DNA of 62,064 bases from contig JAFLEI010000039.1 in the NCBI GenBank assembly GCA_017301975.1, forward strand, positions 1 through 62,064, written 5' to 3'. The translations under genes were made by a program, and so were the position numbers. How positions within the stretch are numbered: position 1 is the first letter of the stretch; each line of letters opens with the position of its first letter. The notes below the pieces were generated by a model. It made no database searches and was not told the DNA's origin. It saw only the letters and a program-made list of their open reading frames with translations. Source of the DNA: Verrucomicrobiota bacterium. Lineage in GTDB: Bacteria > Verrucomicrobiota > Verrucomicrobiia > Verrucomicrobiales > Verrucomicrobiaceae. Positions 1 to 7,608 of this stretch are shown here, piece after piece.

Positions 1-1181
1 GTCCCTATCATCAAAAGGAAACGTTGCGCTGCATTGCGTCCCAGCAGGCATGCCCCTGACCATTTCTGCATGAGGGAAATGTCATCGTTGTTCAATGCCG
101 CGCCCAAAAGTTCTTCCCTGAAGCGTGGGCATTCGGCATCTTCTCTGTATTCAAAAGGACAAGCGTTTCGAGAATAGAAGTCAGGGCTGAATTCCCTGAG
201 CACTAGCGCGTCCTCCTCACGACACAACATTCCGTTTTTGACATGAATCGCGGCAGGTCGATTCGCAAAAACATCGGCTCTCTCCGTCATGGTTCGCAGC
301 AGACCCACAAGCGAAACGCCGAGGCCTTCAGTTAACTTACGGTGCAATCCTTCGAGATTAGCAGCTCGGGCAGTCTCCTCCAAGTCGTTCATAAATCTCC
401 GCTTTATGGTCTCCGGAGTCAACTTTCTCCAGAGACCTGTCGTTGCGTCGTATTCATAGAAATCACCCAACGAGGAATCAAAGACTATCGTGTGTTCGGC
501 CATGTAGCGGCGAACCCAAAACATGTGGTTCAGTTGGATGCTGCCGTTATCACCGACCGCGTAAGGTGCACCAGCAAGCGCTGCCAAATCGTCATCCGGT
601 TCGGTCAACCAAGGCAGTTGAAGATTATCCGGCCATGTGATCTGATCGAATCGGATTTCAATCGGGGCCGCTTGGTTGACGAAGTGATACTCGACACCTT
701 CTGGATGAGTTCCATGGATGACCGACTGACCGCCAGTGGCACGCCACTCACCCCAGTGCTCTGCGGTGGTGCTTAAGATCTTGGTGAGATTTGGATACTC
801 TGTGGTAACCCGCACCCAAATCTGTTGTCCGCGATAACCTTTTGACCTCAGCGTATGACGAAGGTGTGGGTTCATTTCAAGGAACGGCTCCACAGCATCA
901 TCATCGTCGATGTCGATCGCACATAGACCACCGGATGCTTCGCCGAGCAGGACGCCGATGTTTCCATGACGAAGCGTCATGAGGTAACCACCGCGCTCCA
1001 TATCTGCCACGGTGGTGCGCTGCCAACCTGTTGCGGTTGGTGTTTTTGTCCCCGATGCGATATGCAGAAGGACGGCATCTTGGCCGAGGAGGGTGCGCAA
1101 CTCTGTCACGACGTCTGCCGACATCGGCGAAGAGACAGGTGCAGAGGATTCAGCACCGCTTGCATTTGAGGGTTCGCTCAT
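1..1181 (-). CDS. Prim-Pol / D5-type replicative primase-helicase (partial)
   Basis: Open reading frame with no stop from the ATG at 1181 to the window edge, giving 393 residues of an unfinished protein. Residues about 25-200 look like a bifunctional primase-polymerase (Prim-Pol) domain: a GWQ motif near 52-54 and an acidic IDIDDDD cluster near 89-95 that would bind the catalytic metals. The region after about 230 looks like the D5 N-terminal part of P4-family phage/plasmid primases, and the read ends at LLMIG, where these proteins normally enter the Walker A loop of an SF3 helicase. It would start replication of the mobile element. It lies 2 bases after the stop of the HTH gene and has a G-rich ribosome site (AAGGGGGG) about 10 bases upstream. 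The helicase part is off the window, so the call rests on the Prim-Pol motifs and context. Confidence 0.75.
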   Translation of the reverse strand, partial: MSEPSNASGAESSAPVSSPMSADVVTELRTLLGQDAVLLHIASGTKTPTATGWQRTTVADMERGGYLMTLRHGNIGVLLGEASGGLCAIDIDDDDAVEPFLEMNPHLRHTLRSKGYRGQQIWVRVTTEYPNLTKILSTTAEHWGEWRATGGQSVIHGTHPEGVEYHFVNQAAPIEIRFDQITWPDNLQLPWLTEPDDDLAALAGAPYAVGDNGSIQLNHMFWVRRYMAEHTIVFDSSLGDFYEYDATTGLWRKLTPETIKRRFMNDLEETARAANLEGLHRKLTEGLGVSLVGLLRTMTERADVFANRPAAIHVKNGMLCREEDALVLREFSPDFYSRNACPFEYREDAECPRFREELLGAALNNDDISLMQKWSGACLLGRNAAQRFLLMIG

Positions 1182-1183
1182 GA

Positions 1184-1399
1184 TCACGCGTCCCCCCTTC
1201 TGTTTCCAGTGGTCGTGGTGTCAAGGAACCGCTGAAGTTCAGCAGCCGGGATTAGGACATGCCTGAACGCACGTGATGGTTTAATATCGCCACGATCAAT
1301 AGCGCGGCGGAGAGTCATAACGGAGATGCCAAGCAAGGCCGCAGCCTCACTCAGTTTGAAGGCCAAACGATTGGCCGATTTTTCTGTGATTTTCTTCAA
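1184..1399 (-). CDS. Excisionase-type helix-turn-helix DNA-binding protein
   Basis: A 71-residue protein. Residues 15-60 (LSEAAALLGISVMTLRRAID, then GDIKPSRAFRHVLIP) match the winged helix of the AlpA/Xis-like excisionase family (HTH_17): an aromatic-poor helix-turn-helix followed by a beta wing and an ELQRFLD closing helix. Such proteins direct excision or act as regulators in integrative elements. The gene is followed after 2 bases by the primase gene, so the two are probably co-transcribed, and a good promoter lies about 250 bases upstream. Whether it acts as recombination directionality factor for the integrase at 1810-3042 or as a replication/transcription regulator cannot be told from sequence. 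Confidence 0.75.
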   Translation of the reverse strand: MKKITEKSANRLAFKLSEAAALLGISVMTLRRAIDRGDIKPSRAFRHVLIPAAELQRFLDTTTTGNRRGDA

Positions 1400-1809
1400 T
1401 TTAGGCCGTGAGACCCATTGTCAGTTCAGGTTAATCCTGAGCTGCGCCTACCGCGAAACCGAAATGTGGAAAGCAGGAGTTGGAGCAGGCAGAGACCAGG
1501 GATAAATCCCTGTAGCGTGCCGTGCGGTGCATGAAGACACCATGATCTAGCATCCCGGTTGTGGCGGGTGAGTTGAACGAAGTTGAAGAAATCTGGGGCA
1601 TGTCTGATTCGAGTAGACCTACTGTTGTGAGCAATGGGTCAAACGATGACTGTATATACCATGTAAACACGAATTGTCAAGTTGAATCTCATGATTTCAC
1701 AACGATTCAGCGGTCCAAACAAGTTTGCTCCGTTGCCACCACGACGGCGGGTTGTATCGCTGTTTCGTCTACTGCTGCCTGCAATGCAGTCGAAGAAGAA
1801 TCGGCGGAT
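1400..1809. other. Non-coding interval inside the island
   Basis: About 410 bases between the HTH gene and the 3' end of the integrase gene. I see no convincing gene. A 79-codon frame on the minus strand (1431-1670) has its ATG inside the spacer of the promoter at 1653-1680, so a transcript from that promoter would not contain the start codon. It also has no recognisable domain. The interval therefore looks like an untranslated leader of roughly 250 bases for the HTH-primase operon, plus the region beyond the integrase stop. Nothing else stands out. Confidence 0.5.
1653..1680 (-). promoter_or_regulatory. Sigma-70-type promoter for the HTH-primase operon
   Basis: On the minus strand TTGACA (1680-1675) is followed after 16 bases by TATATA (1658-1653); reading the -10 element two bases later as TATACA gives an 18-base spacer. 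Both hexamers are at or near consensus, and the stretch is AT-rich in an otherwise GC-rich window. It points toward the HTH and primase genes. Inference from consensus only. Confidence 0.55.
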
Positions 1810-3042
1810 CTAGCCTTTTGTGGCAAGAGCTTTGGCGATACCCTTACGCCTAGCTTCATTGATCTGATCAGCCGTTGGAGTCAGATCCCTCTCCACGCCA
1901 TCGTAATCCGGCGTGATTTTCCAATAGCGTATGGACTCGTCTTTTGTGACCAGTGCCTTGTAGGTGTTGTAAAGGAGCGTTGGATTGTCGTGACCAAGAA
2001 GGAACGCTGTCTTGGGTCCGTTGCCGTATCGAGCAAGATGGTAACTGGCAAACGAGATTCGTGCGGAGTTCTGTTTGAAATCTGCTTTGGCCTTGCTCCT
2101 CAGATAGCGCATGCGGCCTTCGTAGTTTTCAGAAGTGACCTTGCCCTCGGAGCGCAACATCTTGAGCCATACCTGAGCATTCGAAGGAATTGGATTGATG
2201 CGTGATTTTCCGGTTTTGGTGATGCCTTCATCGAGCACAACGACTGGCGTTTCTTCGTCAAGTTTGATGTCGGCCCAGGTCAAACGTGATACCTCCTCGA
2301 CACGCACTCCACAGAAAAGAACCAGCACGAGCGATGCGCATTCCGCTTTGTAATTGTGGGCAAGTGCATACCTCAGCAGCTTGATGACGTTCTCAACTGA
2401 GACGACACGTTCCTTCGAAGTTCCCGCAGGCTTCTTGGGCTTCGTGACCGTTTTGAATGGGTTGTAACCAACAAATCCTTTCGCAACCGCAAAGTTGCAC
2501 AGCACTGAGAGATGGCGGATGTGTGTCCTTCTGGTGGTGGGGCTCCAGGTCTTGGACTTGAACGCGTACAGTTCGCAATCTTCCGAGGTCAGTTCCGTCA
2601 TGAAGCAGTTCTTAAAATGGTCACGGAAGGGCACGAAGAAGCTGGACCAAGCGGTGTTGATGTATTTGCTCGACTGGCCTCCCTTGAGCTTCTTGGCTTT
2701 GAATTCATCCATGACCTCGCCGATGGTCACATTGGCCTTAGCCGGGCGTGCATGCTTCAAATAGAAATCCACTGCTTGGGCAATGGTAGCGTTGTGATCC
2801 CGAAGTTTCGCCAGCGCGGCCAAAACCTCATGCCTCATCACGTCGTTTAGATCACGTAAATCGACAGGCTTCTTTTTGGCCTCGGCTTCCAGACACCTCT
2901 TTTGAAACTTCGCTGCGGCTGCTTCATTTGGGAAACTTTTGAAGACTCTTTTACCGCCTACGAGTCCCATGTCCACACGCCATCCAACATTGCCGCTGGC
3001 ATGGGTTTTTTTGTAGATCGGAAAGGACTTTTCGAGGCTCAT
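1810..3042 (-). CDS. Tyrosine recombinase (integrase) of a tRNA-Ser island
   Basis: A 410-residue phage-type integrase. An N-terminal arm-binding-like part (1-100) precedes a core-binding SAM-like domain (about 105-200) and the catalytic domain (about 215-370). Catalytic residues visible: Arg247 in GVRVEEVSRLTW, a Lys near 276-279 in ITKTGKS, Arg328 in NSARISFASYHLA, His351 in LLGH, and the nucleophile Tyr361 (or Tyr358). The usual HxxR histidine is Asn325, a substitution also found in active relatives. The gene starts 81 bases past the 3' end of tRNA-Ser(CGA) and is transcribed away from it, the standard arrangement for an element integrated in a tRNA 3' end. The enzyme would integrate and excise the element whose other genes lie to the left. 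Confidence 0.9.
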   Translation of the reverse strand: MSLEKSFPIYKKTHASGNVGWRVDMGLVGGKRVFKSFPNEAAAAKFQKRCLEAEAKKKPVDLRDLNDVMRHEVLAALAKLRDHNATIAQAVDFYLKHARPAKANVTIGEVMDEFKAKKLKGGQSSKYINTAWSSFFVPFRDHFKNCFMTELTSEDCELYAFKSKTWSPTTRRTHIRHLSVLCNFAVAKGFVGYNPFKTVTKPKKPAGTSKERVVSVENVIKLLRYALAHNYKAECASLVLVLFCGVRVEEVSRLTWADIKLDEETPVVVLDEGITKTGKSRINPIPSNAQVWLKMLRSEGKVTSENYEGRMRYLRSKAKADFKQNSARISFASYHLARYGNGPKTAFLLGHDNPTLLYNTYKALVTKDESIRYWKITPDYDGVERDLTPTADQINEARRKGIAKALATKG

Positions 3043-3123
3043 CTCAGGCGTGCCTCGATTGTGCCTCGGCTCTGGAAAAATTCAACCCTTTGGGGTCCCT
3101 GGAGATGTGGTTCTTTCGAAGAG

Positions 3124-3210
3124 CGGAGAGGGAGGGATTCGAACCCTCGGTTGCCTTACGACAACGTCTGATTTCGAGTCAGGTGCCTTCAACCACTCAG
3201 CCACCTCTCC
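3124..3210 (-). tRNA. tRNA-Ser (anticodon CGA)
   Basis: The minus strand folds as a class II tRNA of 87 bases. A 7-bp acceptor stem GGAGAGG/CCTCTCC is followed by discriminator G; no CCA is encoded. The D arm is GCT..GGC, the anticodon loop is CTCGAAA with CGA at its centre, a long variable arm has a GTTG/CAAC stem, and the T arm is GAGGG-TTCGAAT-CCCTC. The outermost anticodon-stem pair (27-43) is a C-A mismatch; the remaining four pairs are Watson-Crick. It reads serine UCG codons and is the apparent attachment site of the island on its 3' side. Confidence 0.93.
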
Positions 3211-3328
3211 GGATCATTTGCGAGAATGGGAGAGTACCGCGTCTGCGGATGAATGCAAGGCGCGGCTTTACAATGACCCTTGAGAATTGGAGTGGTGTTC
3301 AGCAGGAGGTGTTGTTCTGTGCAGTGTT

Positions 3329-3547
3329 ATGCAAATTCTCTCTGTCCTCGTTGGTCTGATATGCGCGGTCCTATTTGTGATTGGCCTCATTCCGGGACTC
3401 GGCTGGCTGCAATGGGCTGTTCTGGCAGGTTGTGTGCTGGGCATCATTTTTGGGTCCTTTTGCCAGCGTAAGATCGGTCTGACGATCAACATTTCCGTGG
3501 CCTTGTGTGCGGCGTTGCGGCTATTTCTTGGTGGCGGAATCCTTTAA
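3329..3547 (+). CDS. Small two-helix membrane protein
   Basis: About 72 residues from the ATG at 3329; an in-frame ATG at 3287 would add 14 residues that do not look like part of the membrane protein. There are two hydrophobic stretches, roughly 2-18 and 24-40, joined by PGLGW, then a CQRKIG loop and a third weaker hydrophobic segment. The pattern resembles small GlsB/YeaQ-like or DUF-type membrane proteins, but I cannot assign a family. Its 3' end overlaps the convergent DNA glycosylase gene by 27 bases. Function unknown. Confidence 0.5.
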   Translation: MQILSVLVGLICAVLFVIGLIPGLGWLQWAVLAGCVLGIIFGSFCQRKIGLTINISVALCAALRLFLGGGIL

Positions 3548-4147
3548 ACTTTGTGGCAGCTTCACCTTCCCATGCTTCACACTGAGGTGGGGGCTGTGGA
3601 GGGAGAGGAAGCGCCAGGGGTAGTCGATGGCCTGGCTGATGCCGACGCGGATGTCGGTGGCGAGTTCGTGGGTGGATGAGGAGGGCTGGACGAGGCCGCA
3701 ACCGGCGGGGCGGCCTTTGCCGGTCATGGGGAGGCCGTGGTGGGTGCCGTCGATGCCGAGGGCCAGGGCGAGCTTGCCGGGGCCGGAGCAGAGTTCGTGG
3801 AGCTTTTCGCGATGGCGGCGCTGCTGCATTTGCGGGATGCCGCGGGTGGGCTCGAGGGCGCGGATGAGGATGAGGCCGTCCTGGGAGCCGCCTTTGACGA
3901 GGAGATTGAAGAGCCAGTACATGCCGTAGTTGAAATAGACGTAGGCAGTGCCGGGCGGGTGTTTTTTGACGAACTCGCGGGCGCTGGGGCGGGTGGCGGT
4001 GTGGGCGGCGAGATCGCCCTCCACGGAGTAGGCCTCGGTTTCGACGATGATGCCGGCGCAGCCTTTCCAGACGAGTTCCACGCCGATGAGATCGCGGGCG
4101 ACGGTGAGGACGTCGCGCTGGAAGAAGGATGTGCCGAGATAGGGCAT
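3521..4147 (-). CDS. mpg: DNA-3-methyladenine glycosylase (AAG/Mpg family)
   Basis: A 208-residue protein of the alkyladenine glycosylase family, which removes 3-methyladenine, hypoxanthine and related lesions by flipping the base. Family hallmarks are present in order: LIGVELVWKGCAGIIVETEAY (early strands with the catalytic Glu in VETEAY), DLAAHTATRPSAR, the PPGTAYVYFNYGMYWLFN signature, ILIRALEP, and the CSGPGKLALALGI motif. Length is typical for bacterial members (about 190-210). I chose the ATG at 4147 because upstream codons run into a low-complexity intergenic repeat. It lies downstream of the nif3 gene on the same strand, separated by 149 bases that hold the phased repeat. Confidence 0.9.
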   Translation of the reverse strand: MPYLGTSFFQRDVLTVARDLIGVELVWKGCAGIIVETEAYSVEGDLAAHTATRPSAREFVKKHPPGTAYVYFNYGMYWLFNLLVKGGSQDGLILIRALEPTRGIPQMQQRRHREKLHELCSGPGKLALALGIDGTHHGLPMTGKGRPAGCGLVQPSSSTHELATDIRVGISQAIDYPWRFLSLHSPHLSVKHGKVKLPQSLKDSATKK

Positions 4148-4187
4148 GGCTTGGTGAGGCGCGGGTTTGTGATGGCTAAGAACTTCC

Positions 4188-4284
4188 AACGCGAATGGGC
4201 GCGAATAGCCGCGAATTAGGGTGAATGGCGCTGGGTTGGATTCTGATTCGTGGCCATTCGCGGTCATTCTTCTGCATTCGCGTT
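4188..4284. repeat. Helically phased inverted repeat (GCGAAT/ATTCG every 10 bp)
   Basis: In the nif3-mpg gap GCGAAT (or GTGAAT) begins at 4191, 4201, 4211 and 4221, exactly 10 bases apart. Its complement ATTCG (or ATTCT) begins at 4246, 4256, 4266 and 4276, again 10 apart. The outer arms AACGCGAATG (4188-4197) and CATTCGCGTT (4275-4284) are a perfect inverted pair; the inner units match only in part. The array is therefore an imperfect palindrome of 97 bases with helical periodicity, lying in transcribed but untranslated sequence. Only one copy is seen here. Confidence 0.7.
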
Positions 4285-4296
4285 TTAAACCGGCTG

Positions 4297-5052
4297 TCAG
4301 AGGCCGGTGGGGTGATCGACGAATTCCCAAGGGATGCCGAATTTTTGCTCGATGTAGGCGGAGAGGGCTTTGACGCCGAAGGTCTCGGTGGCGTAGTGGC
4401 CGCCGTAGATGAGATTGACGCCGATTTCTTCGGCGAGGGTGTAACTCCAGTGGGGGCCTTCGCCGGTGATGAAGGTGTCGATGCCGGCTTTGGCAACGGT
4501 GGCGACTTCGGAGCCTGCGCCGCCGGTCATGATGCCGATCTTGCGGCAGGTGGCGGGGCCGCCAGGGCAGAGATGGACGCGGGCGCCGGTGGCGGTGGCG
4601 AGGCGGGTGACGAGTTCGTCGCGGCTGATTTCGGTCTCGATTTTGGCGCCGTTTTCGGTGCCTTTCGTTTTCATGAAGTTGCCGGAGGGTTCGAAGCCGA
4701 GGGCGCGGGCGAGGACGGCGTCGTTGCCGAGGGTGGGATGGAAATCGAGGGGGAGATGGCAGCTATAGACGGCGAGGCCGGCATCGAGGGCGACTTGGAT
4801 TTTTTGGAAGACGGGGCCGGTCCAGGTTTGGAGGCCGGTCCAGAACATGCCGTGGTGGACGATGAGGAGGTCTGCCCCTGCGGCGACGGCTTTTTTGATG
4901 ACGGGCAGGGTGGCATCCACTGCGGCGACGATTTTGGTGACTTCACCTTTGCGGTTTTCGAGCTGGAGGCCGTTGAGGGCGTTGGAGTAGTCCGCAATCT
5001 CTGCAATGCGCAGTTCGGTGTCGAGGTGGGAGACGAGGTCGGCGAGATTCAT
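4297..5052 (-). CDS. NIF3-like dinuclear metal-centre protein (YbgI/YqfO family)
   Basis: A 251-residue protein of the NIF3 family, hexameric ring proteins with a dinuclear metal site whose cellular role remains unsettled (often annotated as GTP cyclohydrolase I type 2). Typical features: NALNGLQLENRKGEVTKI near the N-terminus, the metal-binding ADLLIVHHGMFW motif, a central DLPLDFHP-like loop (CHLPLDFHP), GIMTGGAGS, and the late metal motif YGGHYATE with FVDHPTGL at the end. It has the compact form without the extra PII-like domain. It starts divergently from the hypothetical gene at 5092 and is followed on its own strand by mpg. Confidence 0.9.
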   Translation of the reverse strand: MNLADLVSHLDTELRIAEIADYSNALNGLQLENRKGEVTKIVAAVDATLPVIKKAVAAGADLLIVHHGMFWTGLQTWTGPVFQKIQVALDAGLAVYSCHLPLDFHPTLGNDAVLARALGFEPSGNFMKTKGTENGAKIETEISRDELVTRLATATGARVHLCPGGPATCRKIGIMTGGAGSEVATVAKAGIDTFITGEGPHWSYTLAEEIGVNLIYGGHYATETFGVKALSAYIEQKFGIPWEFVDHPTGL

Positions 5053-5091
5053 GCTGGACAGTGGGTGAGTCGGTTCGATAACATGGGCATC

Positions 5092-5850
5092 ATGTGCTGC
5101 TTCACGGGAAAAGTCGAGGAGGTCAAAAACACACGCATCTTTGGACGGCTGGGTGAGCGTGGGAATCAGGTGCTGATCTATCAGATGTCAGTGAATGTGC
5201 CGCGAGACCTGGCGATGGTGCTGCCGGTTCCGATCAAGAAAGGGACGGGGGAGGATGCTGTGAAGTTTTTTGACTTTTCGAAGTATGAGCGGGTGTTTGA
5301 TGACATGTGGGAGATGTTTCCAGCGCCTGTTTATGCGGCGGCTCCATTCGCGTTTGTGCCAGCGGCTGCACCGAGCCGGTCTCTCAAAGTGGTCTCTGTA
5401 GGTGCCTACGATGCGAGTTTTGTCCCAAGGTCAGCGGATTTCAGCCGTCTGGATGAACGCTTTCGCCTGCCTGAGGGAGTTTGGGCGAAGCTGCCGGGGT
5501 ATGAGGACTTTGGTTTTGCGGTGTTCAAGCTGAAGCCGGGAAATGCGCAGGTGCATCCGATGGCGTTTGCGTTTCCGACGGCGCTGACGGGGACGGTGTT
5601 TTTCCCGACGCTGCACATTCACGACGGGAAGATCCATGCGAAGGAGACGTTTGACCACACGCTGTATCTGCAGGGCGCAGGGCTGAATGTGATGGGGGGT
5701 GGCTGGGAGGAATCACCCGGACTGGCGGTGACGAAGGTCAAATGTGGTTTCACCCATGGGATGGTGAGGCCGGAGATGCATGTGTATCGCAACAGCATTC
5801 GCGGAGTGTGTGACAACGGTGATATTCTGGTGAAGCCGAAGAAGGTGTGA
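5092..5850 (+). CDS. Conserved hypothetical protein beginning MCCF
   Basis: About 252 residues from the ATG at 5092 (another ATG lies at 5083). I do not recognise a named family. The protein starts with a Cys-Cys pair, has no signal peptide, and contains a Pro-rich middle part (PAPVYAAAPFAFVPAAAP) and a His-rich beta segment near 180 (TLHIHDGKIHAKETFDHTLY). The latter could hold a metal, but that is only a guess. The frame stays open far upstream, but those codons oppose nif3 and are not credible. It is followed by gluQ, whose ATG comes 2 bases after the stop, so the two are likely one operon. Confidence 0.6.
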   Translation: MCCFTGKVEEVKNTRIFGRLGERGNQVLIYQMSVNVPRDLAMVLPVPIKKGTGEDAVKFFDFSKYERVFDDMWEMFPAPVYAAAPFAFVPAAAPSRSLKVVSVGAYDASFVPRSADFSRLDERFRLPEGVWAKLPGYEDFGFAVFKLKPGNAQVHPMAFAFPTALTGTVFFPTLHIHDGKIHAKETFDHTLYLQGAGLNVMGGGWEESPGLAVTKVKCGFTHGMVRPEMHVYRNSIRGVCDNGDILVKPKKV

Positions 5851-5852
5851 GC

Positions 5853-6695
5853 ATGCCTGAAGTCACACGATTCGCCCCCAGTCCCACCGGATGGCTGCAT
5901 CTGGGGCATGCGTATGCGGCGCTGTTTGCGCAGGAGAAAGCAGCGGGGGGGCGGTTTTTGATCCGGCTGGAGGACATCGACGGGACGCGGGCGAGGCCGG
6001 AGTATGAGGGGGCGATTTTTGAGGATCTGGCGTGGCTGGGGCTGGAGTGGGAGCAGCCGGTGCGGAAGCAGTCGGAGCACTTTGAGGATTACCGTGCTGC
6101 GCTGAAGAAACTGGAGGAGATGGGGGTGCTGTATCCGTGCTTTTGTACGCGGCGGGAGATTCAGGAGGAGATCGCGCGGGCGGGGAATGCGCCGCAGGGG
6201 CCGGACGGGCCGCTGTACCCGGGGACGTGCCGGAATCGTGATGAGGGCGAGCGGGCTCGGCGGATGGCGGCGGGGGAGCCGTATGCGCTGCGGCTGGATG
6301 TGGGGAAGGCGGTGGATTTGGCGGGAGGAGAGCTGGTGTGGAGGGACCGAGGGCGTGGGGTTTTCACGGCGCGGCCTGATGTGTTTGGGGATGTGGTGCT
6401 GGCGCGGAAGGACACGCCGGCGAGCTATCACCTGGCGGTGGTGGTGGATGATGCGCTGCAGGGGATCACGCTGGTGACGCGGGGGGCGGATCTGCTGGAG
6501 GCGATGCATTTGCACCGGCTTTTGCAGGCGCTGCTGGGACTGCCGGTTCCTGAGTGGTGGCACCACAGGCTGATCACGGATGAGAGCGGGAAGCGGCTGG
6601 CGAAGCGGGATGATGCGCGGTCTTTGAGAAGTCTGCGGGCGGCGGGGTGGACGGCGGAGCAGGTGAGGGAGGTGGTGGGGAGGAATCACGAGTAG
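5853..6695 (+). CDS. gluQ: Glutamyl-Q tRNA(Asp) synthetase
   Basis: A 280-residue class I aminoacyl-tRNA synthetase paralogue that lacks the anticodon-binding domain of GluRS. It attaches glutamate to queuosine at position 34 of tRNA-Asp. Visible features: the RFAPSPTGWLHLGHAYAAL opening with the HLGH form of the HIGH motif, FLIRLEDIDGTR for substrate binding, zinc ligands in YPCFCTRREI plus the later YPGTC, and LAKRDD in place of KMSKS. Length (about 290) fits GluQ and not full GluRS. An alternative GTG at 5847 overlaps the upstream stop. Its presence implies queuosine-modified tRNA in this organism. Confidence 0.92.
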   Translation: MPEVTRFAPSPTGWLHLGHAYAALFAQEKAAGGRFLIRLEDIDGTRARPEYEGAIFEDLAWLGLEWEQPVRKQSEHFEDYRAALKKLEEMGVLYPCFCTRREIQEEIARAGNAPQGPDGPLYPGTCRNRDEGERARRMAAGEPYALRLDVGKAVDLAGGELVWRDRGRGVFTARPDVFGDVVLARKDTPASYHLAVVVDDALQGITLVTRGADLLEAMHLHRLLQALLGLPVPEWWHHRLITDESGKRLAKRDDARSLRSLRAAGWTAEQVREVVGRNHE

Positions 6696-6715
6696 GCGGT
6701 TGCCTGGCAACCGCC
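6695..6715. terminator. Hairpin after gluQ, between convergent genes
   Basis: GGCGGTTG-CCTGG-CAACCGCC is a perfect 8-bp stem with a 5-base loop starting at the last base of the gluQ stop codon. A second weaker stem (GCCCC/GGGGC) follows. There is no T-run, so it may be a factor-dependent terminator or processed hairpin. Its GGTTGC/GCAACC core recurs at 11157-11173. Confidence 0.45.
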
Positions 6716-6775
6716 CCAAATGGGGGGCGTTGACTCGACGCTGGCCTGACCGTGCGGAGCGAGATGGCTACTGTC

Positions 6776-7501
6776 TCAGAAGCCGACGACGGGTGGGGGT
6801 ACGGTGCGGGCACCGCCGCCGCCGAGGGGATTGCCTTTGGTTTCTTCGATTTCGGAGACTACGTTGTCTTTGAAACTCAGGCTGAGGGTGCCGACTTCGA
6901 CGCGGATGTAGACGACGGTTTGAACGATCTGGCCGAAGGCATTGACGCCGGTGCTGGTCTGCGGGACCTGCTCGTAGATGGCATATTCGACGCGCTCTTC
7001 CTTGCCTGCGGCTGTGATCTTGCTGGACTTGCGGGAGGGTTTCCCCAGAGAGGCATGCACTTCCTGGCTGGTCATGCCGAGAGCGACTTGCTTGCGCTGG
7101 ATGAGCTCGTCCACCAGCTTGGTGCGCTCATAGAGTTTTTTGAGGTTCTCGTTCAGATTCGGCACGGCGGAGATGACTTCATTCATGCGCACCCAGCCTG
7201 CGACGTCGCCATGACGGGCGCGGCCGCGCACGCGGTAGGCGGTGTCTGACATGGCCAGGAGGGTGACGAGAGAGCCGGGGGCAAAGGAGCCGAGGGCGCC
7301 CTGGAGCTTGCTGGTGGGATAAACGGGGGCCTCGAGCTGTACTTTGAGCACGATGGGCTTGGGCGTCATGCCTTCCACTGCAAAGGTGCCGGGCTCCACC
7401 GTGGCCAGAGAAGACCGATTCCGCGGGGAAGAGGTGACGGACTGGGCCTGGGCGGCCTGCGTGGTGCAAAAGGCGAGGAGAACCAAACAGAACGCTTTCA
7501 T
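6776..7501 (-). CDS. Secreted protein with SH3-like and BamE-like segments
   Basis: A 241-residue protein starting at the ATG at 7501 with a clear Sec signal peptide (MKAFCLVLLAFCTTQAAQAQ). Residues about 50-115 contain beta-rich sequence (APVYPTSKL to DVAGWVRMNEV) like bacterial SH3 domains that read out cell-wall contact. Residues about 140-160 (VALGMTSQEVHASLGKPSRK) match the start of the SmpA/BamE fold, a small beta-lactamase-inhibitor-like domain of outer-membrane proteins. The C-terminus is Gly/Pro-rich. It probably acts in the periplasm or at the outer membrane; no specific function can be named. It is divergent from hemL and convergent with gluQ. Confidence 0.65.
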   Translation of the reverse strand: MKAFCLVLLAFCTTQAAQAQSVTSSPRNRSSLATVEPGTFAVEGMTPKPIVLKVQLEAPVYPTSKLQGALGSFAPGSLVTLLAMSDTAYRVRGRARHGDVAGWVRMNEVISAVPNLNENLKKLYERTKLVDELIQRKQVALGMTSQEVHASLGKPSRKSSKITAAGKEERVEYAIYEQVPQTSTGVNAFGQIVQTVVYIRVEVGTLSLSFKDNVVSEIEETKGNPLGGGGARTVPPPVVGF

Positions 7502-7608
7502 GGGCAGGGTGGTCGGGAATTGGGCTGAGAATAGCCGACTCAGACGGTTCGGAGCAACCTTTTGTTCGACGCATAAAATCTCCCGCGTATCCCTTTCCAC
7601 CTCCAACC

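Noticed and set aside
1431..1670. 79-codon minus-strand frame inside the island
   Set aside because: Its start codon lies within the promoter spacer, it has no recognisable domain, and no ribosome site is evident.
4225..5850. A 541-codon open frame running through the nif3 gene into the MCCF gene
   Set aside because: The first 280 codons are Gly/Ala/Asp-rich antisense sequence to nif3, which has clear family motifs on the other strand. The real gene starts near 5092.
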